Origin: an uncultured Prevotellaceae bacterium
GTDB lineage: Bacteria; Bacteroidota; Bacteroidia; Bacteroidales; Muribaculaceae
Reading direction: 5' to 3'
Length of the DNA: 45,569 bases
Assembly (NCBI GenBank): GCA_947165675.1
Contig: CAMVBJ010000002.1
Location: forward strand, 1-45,569
Shown: positions 1-7,204 of the stretch, piece after piece
Numbering within the stretch: position 1 is the stretch's first letter
Layout of the letters: every line of letters starts with the position of its first letter
Translations under genes and position numbers: made by a program
Notes under the pieces: generated by a model
Told to the model about the DNA's origin: nothing
Databases searched by the model: none
The model's input: only the letters and a program-made list of their open reading frames with translations

Positions 1-89
1 ATCGTGGGCACCAGACCTATTGACTTACCTGCCTGGCGAAAGGCCTGAACAGCCTCGCGCAACTCATTGACCTTGCTAATAATCTTCAT
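1..89 (-). CDS. panC: Pantoate--beta-alanine ligase, N-terminal fragment
   Basis: Only the first 29 codons lie in the window; the gene runs off the left edge. The product begins MKIISKVNELREAV and continues to GKSIGLVPT, the conserved start of pantothenate synthetase just before its ATP-binding MGALHEGH segment, which lies outside the window. The enzyme condenses pantoate with beta-alanine using ATP in cytosolic coenzyme A precursor synthesis. The ATG at 87-89 is supported by a good promoter about 35 bases upstream. The call rests on the N-terminal residues alone, but they are characteristic. Confidence 0.85.
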   Translation of the reverse strand, partial: MKIISKVNELREAVQAFRQAGKSIGLVPT

Positions 90-122
90 TCTTCTTTAAT
101 TATAAGATGTAAATTCAACCTG

Positions 123-154
123 CAAAATTACTACTCTTAGCGCACATCGGCAAA
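123..154 (-). promoter_or_regulatory. Bacteroidetes-type promoter for panC
   Basis: On the minus strand a TTTG (151-154) is followed after exactly 20 bases by TAATTTTG (123-130), matching the TTTG / TAnnTTTG pattern of the primary Bacteroidetes sigma factor. Transcription would start near 116, giving a leader of about 27 bases. The rest of 155-316 holds AT-rich spacer between panC and the DUF2442 gene in which nothing else was recognised. Confidence 0.7.
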
Positions 155-316
155 TTAAGTAACCTTTTTTGCCCTGTTGCAGCCAATATTTTGCAAATTG
201 CGTGCCAACTTTTTCATTACATGTGCACTGGCTTTTTATGAAAATATATCGCCCTGAATGAATTTAACACCCGATTCTGGACGATACATGAATTTTGCTT
301 TTTATCGGAACTGAGG

Positions 317-724
317 CTAGAAAACGGCGGCGGTTAGTTCTTTGCCCAGTTCGTGGATGTGATTGAGGATGGCTTGTTGGCGTTCTGCAGATGGTTTTTT
401 GAATCCGTTGATGTAGTTGCGCAGCAAGGTAGCGTTCATTCCGATTGAGCGGGCAAATTCGGCTACGTTGATTTCCTTGTGGGTCAAGAAGAACCGCTGC
501 AAAGCAGTGGGTTCAGCATCCTCATAGGTGAAACTCTCAAAGCTGATGTCTTCGTCTAATCCCCTCCAGTGGATGCCTCCCAGGCCGAATGTGTATTCGG
601 CTCGTTGCTCATCGCTGGCAGTTCTCAATTTTGGATACCACAGCAATGACTGGCGGTATTCATTACCACTCTCATCGGAGCCGTAGATATAGTCTGTGTC
701 GAACCAAATCTTTATTATTTTCAT
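317..724 (-). CDS. DUF2442 protein with C-terminal helix-turn-helix
   Basis: This 135-residue protein has an N-terminal DUF2442-like part (about 1-75, with the GGIHWRGLDEDISFESF segment) and a C-terminal HTH-like part (about 80-125, FARSIGMNATLLRNYINGFKK) resembling lambda-repressor-type DNA-binding domains. It follows the DUF4160 gene by 18 bases on the same strand, so the two are almost certainly cotranscribed. DUF4160/DUF2442 neighbours are common in bacteria and are often suspected of being toxin-antitoxin-like, with the HTH protein as possible autorepressor. That role is inference. No catalytic motif is visible. Confidence 0.8.
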   Translation of the reverse strand: MKIIKIWFDTDYIYGSDESGNEYRQSLLWYPKLRTASDEQRAEYTFGLGGIHWRGLDEDISFESFTYEDAEPTALQRFFLTHKEINVAEFARSIGMNATLLRNYINGFKKPSAERQQAILNHIHELGKELTAAVF

Positions 725-742
725 AATAGTTGCGTTTTTGGA

Positions 743-979
743 CTAATTAAAATGTTCATTCCAACGACTGATGATAATGTCTGCATTCTCATCAATGGCA
801 AATTTGATTTTTTTCATATCACCTGCCTTGATGTTGTGCTTATCGACAAGAACAAACTGCTCTCCATCCCAGTCAAACTTTGCCATGCCGTCATTTCCCT
901 CGACATGAATATGGATGGGTTCATGTTCTTTGCTGTAAAAGAAGAACGAGAAACCGTAGAAACGAAAAACTTCTGGCAT
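743..979 (-). CDS. DUF4160 domain protein
   Basis: The 78-residue product starts MPEVFRFYGFSFFFYSKEH and contains HEPIHIHVEG, the hallmark of DUF4160 (small alpha/beta proteins with conserved histidines). An in-frame ATG 30 bases upstream (1007-1009) would add ten residues, but it overlaps a TATCTTTG promoter box and the family normally starts at MPE, so the start at 979 is preferred. It is the first gene of a two-gene unit with the downstream DUF2442-HTH gene. Function is unknown; by analogy to frequent genomic pairing it may form a small regulatory or toxin-antitoxin-like module. Confidence 0.82.
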   Translation of the reverse strand: MPEVFRFYGFSFFFYSKEHEPIHIHVEGNDGMAKFDWDGEQFVLVDKHNIKAGDMKKIKFAIDENADIIISRWNEHFN

Positions 980-1006
980 AACTATAATTCTTAATAATTG
1001 TTGTGG

Positions 1007-1014
1007 CAAAGATA
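1007..1014 (-). promoter_or_regulatory. -7 box for the DUF4160/DUF2442 pair
   Basis: TATCTTTG on the minus strand fits TAnnTTTG; the start site would be near 1000, about 20 bases before the chosen ATG at 979. No clear TTTG was found at the expected -33 position. The box excludes the longer DUF4160 reading frame. Confidence 0.5.
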
Positions 1015-1127
1015 GGAATTATTTTTAATACCATGAGCTTTTTTATTTGATATTTTTTTATTTTTGTGTGATTTTTTTGAGTGTTGTGCGTCAAAGGGTC
1101 AAAAGAAAGTTTTAAAACTCAGAAAAA

Positions 1128-1604
1128 ATGAACGAACTAGAAAGCAAATTTGCGCAAACCATCAAGCAGAACAAGAGCACCATCTACACGGTGTGCTACA
1201 TGTTCTCGAAAGATGCTGACGAGGTGAGCGACCTCTTTCAAGAGGCGGTCATCAACATGTGGTGCGGCTTTGAGGGTTTTGAGAACCGCAGCAATGTAAA
1301 GACGTGGATCTATCGCGTGACACTGAACACCTGCATTTCTCAAGAACGCAAGAAACGCCGCACAGATGCCGAACCATTGACGATGGACATCAACCTGTTT
1401 GAGGACCATGATGAGGATACCCGGCAGGTGGACATGCTCCACGAGCGGATTAGCCGCTTGCAGCCCTTTGACCGCGCCATTGTGCTGTTGTGGCTGGAGA
1501 ACATGCCCTACGAGGAAATCGGGCAAGTGGTGGGCATCTCGACTACAGCCGTTGCGACCCGCCTCTATCGCATTAAAGAACAACTCAAAAAAATGAACAA
1601 CTAA
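1128..1604 (+). CDS. ECF-type sigma-70 family RNA polymerase sigma factor
   Basis: The 158-residue product has sigma region 2 (about 10-75, with DEVSDLFQEAVINMWCGFEGF and NVKTWIYRVTLNTCIS) and region 4 (about 100-155, LQPFDRAIVLLWLENMPYEEIGQVVGIS followed by TRLYRIKEQLKK). It lacks regions 1 and 3, as ECF factors do. It would direct RNA polymerase to a dedicated promoter set. The next gene, 14 bases downstream, encodes a four-helix membrane protein that may act as its partner. A TATTTTTG box at 1059-1066 is a possible promoter, with no good -33 element. Target genes cannot be read from the sequence. Confidence 0.9.
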   Translation: MNELESKFAQTIKQNKSTIYTVCYMFSKDADEVSDLFQEAVINMWCGFEGFENRSNVKTWIYRVTLNTCISQERKKRRTDAEPLTMDINLFEDHDEDTRQVDMLHERISRLQPFDRAIVLLWLENMPYEEIGQVVGISTTAVATRLYRIKEQLKKMNN

Positions 1605-1618
1605 AAAACGTATTTATT

Positions 1619-2194
1619 ATGGACTACGAACTTGATGAAATGCGCCAGCAAATGGCGATATTGAAAGATAAACTCGAGAACCAGACGATTGTGAACGACC
1701 GCTTCATCCGCCGCTCCATCAAGCGTGGCGTGAGCACCATCAACAGGCGTTATCTTGTTATCGGCATCATTGCTCTGGCAATGATTCCCTACGGCTACTG
1801 GGCCTTTGTGGTGCTGAATGGACTGTCGGTTGCCCTGTGGCTCACAATGTGCGTGCTGATGCTTACTGTGGTGGGGTTCATGTATTATAACGGCCGTGAC
1901 CTGCGTGATGATGACTTGATGGGTGGTAACCTGCTGGATGTCAAGCGCAAAGTGGTCCTGGCGAAGAAACGTGATGCCAATTGGCTGTGGTTCGGCATCC
2001 CCGCAGCGATGTTATGGTACGGGTGGTTCTTGTATGAGGAATCACAGACGGGGCTATTCTCCCAGGGCGCGTTACTCTTCTTTATCGTGTGCATGATAGC
2101 AGGATTGGTCCTGGGTCTGATGGTACACTTCAAGACGCAGCGTCATTATCGCGACGCTATCGACCAGATTGAAGACTTGGAAGACACCAAGTAA
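1619..2194 (+). CDS. Four-helix inner-membrane protein, possible sigma partner
   Basis: The 191-residue protein has a charged N-terminus with coiled-coil character (1-45), then two hydrophobic helices (about 48-68 and 71-92), a basic cytoplasmic loop, and two more helices (about 120-138 and 146-168), ending in an acidic tail. It directly follows an ECF sigma gene and is probably translated from the same message. Proteins of this shape frequently accompany Bacteroidales ECF sigma factors. An anti-sigma role is plausible from position, but no zinc-binding HxxxCxxC or other anti-sigma motif is visible. Confidence 0.75.
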   Translation: MDYELDEMRQQMAILKDKLENQTIVNDRFIRRSIKRGVSTINRRYLVIGIIALAMIPYGYWAFVVLNGLSVALWLTMCVLMLTVVGFMYYNGRDLRDDDLMGGNLLDVKRKVVLAKKRDANWLWFGIPAAMLWYGWFLYEESQTGLFSQGALLFFIVCMIAGLVLGLMVHFKTQRHYRDAIDQIEDLEDTK

Positions 2195-2210
2195 CCGTAT
2201 AACATTTAAG

Positions 2211-2254
2211 AATTGCCCCCTGAAAAGCGAGACAGAACTTTTCAGGCGGCAATT
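2211..2254. terminator. Bidirectional intrinsic terminator
   Basis: A 17-bp inverted repeat (2211-2227 with 2238-2254, 16 of 17 positions matching, starting AATTGCC) with a 10-base loop lies between the convergent membrane-protein gene and the glycosidase gene. It is AT-flanked on both sides, so it could terminate transcription from either direction. Confidence 0.8.
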
Positions 2255-2275
2255 TATTTGATGAGAGTGCGGCTT

Positions 2276-4933
2276 TTACTCGGGCCAGGTGCCGCCCAGG
2301 AGGTAGTCGATGAGGGCGGTGACGTCGGCAATGGAGATGGTGTCGTCCAGGTTGCAGTCGGCAGCATCGAGGCTGATGCCACTGTCGTTGCCGCTCAGCA
2401 GGTAGTCGATGAGGGTAGTGACATCGGCAATGGTCACGGTGCCGTCATCGTTGACATCGCCACGCATGGCACCGCCCTGCTTGGTTAGATTCCACACGGT
2501 GATGTGCCCACCAGGATAGTACTGGTAGATGGTCACATGGCGCGAGTCGATGACCTCGGCGTTGAGCCAGTTGTTGGTGTGGCTATTGGCATCGGTGGCC
2601 GCCTGCTGGGGCACACTGACTAATGGCTCGGCGGCATTCATCTGGGCCACGGCAAAGCCGTCGCGGTAATTGTCCAGTGTGGGATAAAGGACGAGTTCCA
2701 TACCGTCCCAGACGAAGGGGAAGGCTCCGTTGCAGGCACTCTTGCCAGGCAATGAGAACGTTGTTCCCGTGAAGTTGTCGCCGTCAAAAGCCATCTTGAC
2801 GGGTGTGGCATTGCGGGTGATGTACAGCACCGCGGGTTCGCCGCCCAAGTCGTTGTAGTAGTTCAGGACGGTGGTGTTGCTGGCACTCACGTCATCGCAT
2901 CCTGCCAGGTAGCAGCCATCCACGTCAACCTCACCGCCACTGACAGCGATGCGGCTGATGGTTGTGCCGCTGTTAGCGCCCACCAGATAGATTTCGCCAT
3001 CACTCAGCAGATTGCCACGGGCAAAGCCCAAGTTGTCGCTGCGCCCAAAGTTGACGACATCGACAGGCAGTGTGTGATTGGCCACCTCGCCCGTGGAGGG
3101 ATTGATAACCCTGATGACGGGGCTGCTGGTCCAGGCGTTGGGGAAGACGGCATCGCTCACGACCAGGTTGCCCGCCTCGTCGCATGTGAAGCCCGCATTG
3201 CTGCCGCCCTCAAATGTGGTTCCCGTCAAGCCGTTCTGGTCAATCTCATAGATGACCTGGGCCGCCTTGTCGTTGATATAGAACTTGCCGTTCATGCCGA
3301 AACCCTGACGGGTGTCTGCCGTGGAGAGGAAACTCAGGTCACTGATTTCCCACACCTTCTCGATGCTGTAGGTGACCTGGGTGGGGTCGGGGTCAATGGG
3401 CGTGATGTTTACCCCTAAGTAGGCTGGCTCACTCTCGTTGCTATAGCCATCGATAACGCACACGGCATACCAGTGTCCGCTCTGGTAGGCAGCGGGCAGG
3501 GTGTATTGCGGCTTATAGGTGACGCCCAGCAGGTAGTCGCTCTTGATGCCGTCATAGGCTGCGCTCATGGCATCCTCGACCGTTACATCGCTGGGCACGG
3601 CATAGACCGAGTATTTGACCAATGTGCCAGCTTGGGCTGTCCAGCTCAAGATGGCACCATTCTGGGCCAGTCCCGTGGGAGCGCTGTAGCCCGGCGACTG
3701 TTTCCAAGTCACGGCGGGAATCATGGCAGGATGCTGGAAGACATTGGCGAGCAGGTAGTTGCCCAGCCCAGAGGCGCCACCATTGTTGCCGTTGATGTTC
3801 TTGGCGCTGTAGAGCACGACTCCAGGGGCATTGTCCTCGTTATACTGGCGGGAATAGTTGATCTGCTTTGTGATTTCGGCCCAATCGGTTTGGGTGTTGC
3901 TCGACTCGGCGAGGAACGAGATGCTGTGACTGGCAAAGTGGTGACGGCCGAAGTGGTTGGCCACATAGCTCCACCACTGGGTCAAGGGTCCGAAGGGATT
4001 GGTCGAGTGGGTCGTCTTCCAGTAGAGCTGGGGTGAGATATAGTCGATGGTGCCCTGTTCAAGCCACGCCAGCGGGTCACTGAAGATGCCGTTATACTGC
4101 CAGTCGCTGCCCTTGGGACACGGGGTCACGCCATGCTGCGCCGCCGATGTGCTGGCTGTACCCGCCACACCGGCGGGGCTGATGCCGAATCTCACCTCGG
4201 GCTTCACCTCCTGTATCATGCGATAGACATCCCTGACCATCATGTTGACGTTGTTGCGGCGCCAGTCGGCAAAGGTCATGTCCACGTTGGAATCGTTCCA
4301 CAGGGCATAGTCGGCGGCGCTGCTGTTGGTGGGAATGCCATTAGGGTAGAAGTAGTCATCAAACACGATGCCATCCACGTCATAGTTGGAGATGATCTCC
4401 CTGATGACGTTCACAATGCGCTCACGAGTGGCTGGCAGGCCCGGGTTGAGGATGGTGGTCGTGGTGCTGCCGCTGGTATAGGCCAGCAGCATACCGGCGT
4501 TCTTGAGCGCCTGGTCCTGGGGCGTGTTCCAGTTGGTGCCCGTGCTCCAGCGGTAAGGGTTAATCCAGGCGTGGCACTGGATGCCGCGGGCATGGCACTG
4601 CTCGACGGCATACTCCAGCGGGTCATAGCCGGGATCCTTGCCGCGGGTGCCTGTCAGATAGCTTGACCACGGCTCATAGCTGGACTTGTAGAAGGCGTCA
4701 CACATTGTGCGCACCTGAAAGTAGATGGCGTTGAAATTCTGGGCCTTGAGATTGTCGAGGTAGGCGTTAAGTTCATTTTTCTGGGCCGTGGCATTGTTGA
4801 CCGACGTTGGCCAGTCGATGCGGTAGACGGTGGCAATCCATGCGGCGCGCATCTCGCGTTTCTGGGCTTCGGCAGCACTGCTGCTTGCTGTTATCGCAAT
4901 GGTGATGAGCAGCAAAAGTAAGATTCTTTTCAT
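2276..4933 (-). CDS. Secreted family-10-like glycosidase (GHL10) with dockerin-like tail
   Basis: From the ATG at 4933 the product is 885 residues with a signal peptide (1-23). The GHL10/DUF187 TIM-barrel domain spans about 26-400, with HAWINPYRW (121-129), DGIVFDDYFYP (187-197), GISPAG (250-255) and IDYISPQLYW. A fibronectin-III-like segment follows (about 415-515), then a beta-rich region of about 280 residues that may be a propeller. The tail (about 825-885) carries two Ca-binding dockerin-like repeats (DVNDDGTVTIADVTTLIDYL and a DCNLDDTISIADVTALIDYL copy). GHL10 proteins are linked to hydrolysis of glycans such as peptidoglycan-type substrates; the substrate here is unknown. A 25-residue N-terminal extension is open but would precede the signal peptide, so it was rejected. 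Confidence 0.85.
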   Translation of the reverse strand: MKRILLLLLITIAITASSSAAEAQKREMRAAWIATVYRIDWPTSVNNATAQKNELNAYLDNLKAQNFNAIYFQVRTMCDAFYKSSYEPWSSYLTGTRGKDPGYDPLEYAVEQCHARGIQCHAWINPYRWSTGTNWNTPQDQALKNAGMLLAYTSGSTTTTILNPGLPATRERIVNVIREIISNYDVDGIVFDDYFYPNGIPTNSSAADYALWNDSNVDMTFADWRRNNVNMMVRDVYRMIQEVKPEVRFGISPAGVAGTASTSAAQHGVTPCPKGSDWQYNGIFSDPLAWLEQGTIDYISPQLYWKTTHSTNPFGPLTQWWSYVANHFGRHHFASHSISFLAESSNTQTDWAEITKQINYSRQYNEDNAPGVVLYSAKNINGNNGGASGLGNYLLANVFQHPAMIPAVTWKQSPGYSAPTGLAQNGAILSWTAQAGTLVKYSVYAVPSDVTVEDAMSAAYDGIKSDYLLGVTYKPQYTLPAAYQSGHWYAVCVIDGYSNESEPAYLGVNITPIDPDPTQVTYSIEKVWEISDLSFLSTADTRQGFGMNGKFYINDKAAQVIYEIDQNGLTGTTFEGGSNAGFTCDEAGNLVVSDAVFPNAWTSSPVIRVINPSTGEVANHTLPVDVVNFGRSDNLGFARGNLLSDGEIYLVGANSGTTISRIAVSGGEVDVDGCYLAGCDDVSASNTTVLNYYNDLGGEPAVLYITRNATPVKMAFDGDNFTGTTFSLPGKSACNGAFPFVWDGMELVLYPTLDNYRDGFAVAQMNAAEPLVSVPQQAATDANSHTNNWLNAEVIDSRHVTIYQYYPGGHITVWNLTKQGGAMRGDVNDDGTVTIADVTTLIDYLLSGNDSGISLDAADCNLDDTISIADVTALIDYLLGGTWPE

Positions 4934-4987
4934 TGTAGTAACGGATATTTTAAGAGGTTGGAAACAATTTTTTTTGCTTAATAGCCA

Positions 4988-4995
4988 CAAAATTA
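4988..4995 (-). promoter_or_regulatory. Possible -7 box for the GHL10 gene
   Basis: TAATTTTG on the minus strand would place the start near 4981 and give a leader of about 48 bases. The -33 region has only a GTTG-like match about 22 bases upstream, so the assignment is tentative. Confidence 0.4.
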
Positions 4996-5017
4996 AGAAA
5001 TATTCCAAAAAAAATTA

Positions 5018-5025
5018 CAACTTTG
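5018..5025 (+). promoter_or_regulatory. Possible -7 box for the DUF6249-sigma operon
   Basis: CAACTTTG matches TAnnTTTG at seven of eight positions and would start transcription near 5032, about 88 bases before the ATG at 5120. No clear -33 TTTG is present. It lies back to back with the promoter of the glycosidase gene. Confidence 0.35.
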
Positions 5026-5119
5026 TGCAACTTTTTTAATGCCCTCGTGCGTCTAATGCATGAAAGCGGCCGACAAGTGCCGCCTGCAGTGACAAGAAAC
5101 ATAAAAATAATAAAAGACA

Positions 5120-6046
5120 ATGAAAAAGACTATTCTGATATTAGTGGCAATGCTGGCGATGACCATGGCTGCAACTGCTGGTCCCGTTATCAAGGCAACT
5201 CCAGCCAAGAACAAGGCCAACACTAACGTTGAGTTCAAGGGCGACACGATGGTCGTTACCGATGGTGGCGAGTCGGTCACCGTGAGCGGCTTGCCCATGC
5301 AGCGGGTGCGTGACAAAATCAACGATGCCCTCGACGATACCCTGAATGCCGGCAGTGGCACCACTGTGGAGATTGGTGACCACAAGGGTGAACTCTCGCC
5401 TGAGGATGTCAAGGAGATCAGCAACCAGTGGGCCAGTGTTGTCAAGCAGATGACCATCAGTGGCTCATTCTGCCTGCTGGGACTGGTGGCCCTGGTACTG
5501 TTCTTCCGCTTCCTGAACCGCCGCAACAAGTACCGTGTCATCGAGAAGGCCATCGAGAACAATTACCCGCTCAACGAGCTGTCGCTCAACGACACCAAGC
5601 GAAGCACCATCTATGTGCAGCAGCCCGTGGTCACCGCGCCTCGCATGGCGAATGCCGCTTCTGCCCCCCAGCAGGCAGGACAAGTGCCCGTGGGGACCCC
5701 CATCAGCGGCCAGACTGCCGACAATCCCATCGTCATGACCGATATGGTCAACTGGCGCGCCCTGATGCCTGCTGTCAAGTGGATCGGGTGGGGAACAGTG
5801 CTGGTACTCTTCAGCATAGCGATAGGAGATGCCGAGAATCCGTTCTGGCCCGTCGGTTTAGCTCTGATGGTTGTCGGACTGTGCAAGGGCTTTATCCTCT
5901 ACAAGGAGCAGAAGGCGTTGCAGGAGGCCTGGAAGCGTGCCGAGCAGATGCCGCCCCGTGAGCCCATGCGTGAGGGCATCCCCGTGCCGCCGTCCTTTGA
6001 CAACGACTATAAGGAGGACGACAACACTACCTATCAACCGTACTAA
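5120..6046 (+). CDS. DUF6249-like envelope protein
   Basis: The 308-residue product has a signal-peptide-like start (MKKTILILVAMLAMTMAATA), a periplasmic stretch of about 90 residues, a transmembrane helix (about 115-132), a cytoplasmic linker rich in Pro, Ala and Gln (about 160-205), two closely spaced helices (about 219-235 and 241-258) and a charged Pro-rich tail. This plan resembles DUF6249 proteins encoded with Bacteroidales ECF sigma factors. A sigma gene follows 71 bases downstream on the same strand, which suggests a shared operon and a role in envelope sensing. The exact function is unknown. Confidence 0.72.
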   Translation: MKKTILILVAMLAMTMAATAGPVIKATPAKNKANTNVEFKGDTMVVTDGGESVTVSGLPMQRVRDKINDALDDTLNAGSGTTVEIGDHKGELSPEDVKEISNQWASVVKQMTISGSFCLLGLVALVLFFRFLNRRNKYRVIEKAIENNYPLNELSLNDTKRSTIYVQQPVVTAPRMANAASAPQQAGQVPVGTPISGQTADNPIVMTDMVNWRALMPAVKWIGWGTVLVLFSIAIGDAENPFWPVGLALMVVGLCKGFILYKEQKALQEAWKRAEQMPPREPMREGIPVPPSFDNDYKEDDNTTYQPY

Positions 6047-6060
6047 TGATTTACAATCAT

Positions 6061-6087
6061 CTTCGCGGCTTAGCGCCTTAGCGTGAG
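6061..6087 (+). repeat. Dispersed intergenic repeat of the CTTAGCG...GCGTGAG family
   Basis: The stretch CTTCGCGGCTTAGCGCCTTA followed by GCGTGAG repeats a short unit (ctt-g/a-gcg) three times and ends in CGTGAG. It is related to the arms of the inverted repeat at 42913-43083 and the degenerate copy near 26081-26140. Here only one arm is present, between two co-directional genes. Confidence 0.6.
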
Positions 6088-6117
6088 GCATGCAGGAGAG
6101 AAAGAAACAAAAAAATA

Positions 6118-6648
6118 ATGCTTTCTAAGCTTGATGAAATAAGACTGCTGTCGCAATGCGCCCTGGCCGACAACCGGGACGCATTCGGCAGGCTCGTCGA
6201 GGCCTATCAGCCGCGCGTGCGCCGGTTCCTGCTGAACCTGACCACGGGCGACGAGATGCTGACCGACGACCTGGCGCAGGAGACGTTCATCAAGGCATAC
6301 GTGGGCATCCGTGGCTTCAAGGGGCTGTCATCATTCGGCACATGGCTATACCGCATCGCCTATAACGAGTTCTATAATCACACTCGCCGTCATCAGGAGG
6401 AGCATGTCGAGGACATCACGCGATTGTCTGACGTGAGTACGGCTGCTAACGACGCCATTGATGCCTCGATGACTGTGCAGCGGGCATTAGCCGAATTGGG
6501 CGACAACGAGCGTGTGGCGGTCACGCTGTTCTACATCGAGGACCAGCCCATCAAGCAGGTGGCCAAGATCATGCAGTTGCCCGAAGGCTCGGTCAAGTCG
6601 CTCATCTACCGCGGCAAGGACAAGATGAAACAAGTCGTTAACAGTTAA
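6118..6648 (+). CDS. RpoE-like ECF sigma factor
   Basis: The 176-residue product carries sigma-70 region 2 (about 20-95, DDLAQETFIKAYVGIRGFKG and FGTWLYRIAYNEFYNHTRR) and region 4 (about 120-172, LAELGDNERVAVTLFYIEDQ, then KQVAKIMQLPEGSVKSLIYRGKDKM). It is more RpoE-like than the ECF factor at 1128. It lies between the DUF6249 gene and a small two-helix membrane protein in one orientation, probably one operon. The stop codon lies inside a 7-nt tandem repeat. Regulon unknown. Confidence 0.92.
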   Translation: MLSKLDEIRLLSQCALADNRDAFGRLVEAYQPRVRRFLLNLTTGDEMLTDDLAQETFIKAYVGIRGFKGLSSFGTWLYRIAYNEFYNHTRRHQEEHVEDITRLSDVSTAANDAIDASMTVQRALAELGDNERVAVTLFYIEDQPIKQVAKIMQLPEGSVKSLIYRGKDKMKQVVNS

Positions 6649-6678
6649 CAGTTAATAGTTAACAGTTAATAGGTAATA
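6637..6678 (+). repeat. 7-nt tandem array (GTTAAYA) overlapping the sigma-gene stop
   Basis: Six consecutive heptamers (GTTAACA or GTTAATA, the last GGTAATA) start in the last codons of the sigma gene and run into the 59-base gap before the next gene. The TAA stop at 6646-6648 is part of the second unit. The array could vary in copy number without changing the protein beyond its last residues. Confidence 0.85.
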
Positions 6679-6707
6679 GTGAGATAATTAATTAAAAACC
6701 AAGTGAT

Positions 6708-7022
6708 ATGAAGGACATTGAAGATAAGAAACTGGCTCAGGTGCTCAAGCAGGGTGCCCATGACCCAGGTGAGAACCCCTGGTTCACCCGTCGTGTCTTG
6801 AACAAGCTGCCCGAGAAGCAACCCCGTGGGTCGTGGGCCACGACGGTGCTCTATGCCATCGCCCTGGTGGCGTGCATCGTGTGCTGGCTGATGATGTGGC
6901 GTGGTCAGGACTGGGGTGCCGTCACCGTGCGCGACCTGCTCTATAACGCCACAATGGGCGTCGTGACACTCACCGTCCTGTGGCAGACCATCGCCTCACT
7001 GCTCCGCGCCGCCGACGTGTGA
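6708..7022 (+). CDS. Small two-helix membrane protein after sigma gene
   Basis: The 104-residue protein has a soluble N-terminus (1-42, with NPWFTRRVLNKLPEK) and two hydrophobic helices (about 43-61 and 77-98). Its position after an ECF sigma gene and its size are typical of Bacteroidales sigma operons, where such proteins are candidate anti-sigma or sensor subunits. No zinc-binding anti-sigma motif is visible. The gap to the sigma gene is 59 bases and contains the heptamer array. Confidence 0.75.
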   Translation: MKDIEDKKLAQVLKQGAHDPGENPWFTRRVLNKLPEKQPRGSWATTVLYAIALVACIVCWLMMWRGQDWGAVTVRDLLYNATMGVVTLTVLWQTIASLLRAADV

Positions 7023-7123
7023 CGCGCCCTTCAGACAACCTTTTTTCCCAAACAACTGGAACAACAATAAACAACTTTGACAACTCTTTTTTTGCGATGA
7101 TATAGCGTTGGCTTGAACCCTGT

Positions 7124-7199
7124 GACGGAGCTAACGGAAATGACGGAAATAACGGGTAGAGTAGAGCCCGTTACCTCCGTCATTTCCGTTATTTCCGTC
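7124..7199. repeat. 33-bp inverted repeat built from 9-nt units
   Basis: Two 33-base arms (7124-7156 and 7167-7199) match at 29 of 33 positions across a 10-base loop. Each arm contains tandem units of the form ACGGAAATA/G. The element fills the gap between convergent genes and stops five bases before the lipoprotein stop codon, so as RNA it would form a long hairpin that could serve as terminator or 3'-end stabiliser. Confidence 0.85.
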
Positions 7200-7204
7200 T
7201 TGAA

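Noticed and set aside
3473-4036. Open frame on the plus strand opposite the GHL10 gene
   Set aside because: It has no recognisable domain and mirrors the codon structure of the strongly supported minus-strand gene.
4934-5008. 25-codon N-terminal extension of the GHL10 gene
   Set aside because: It would place residues before a clear signal peptide and overlap the likely promoter.
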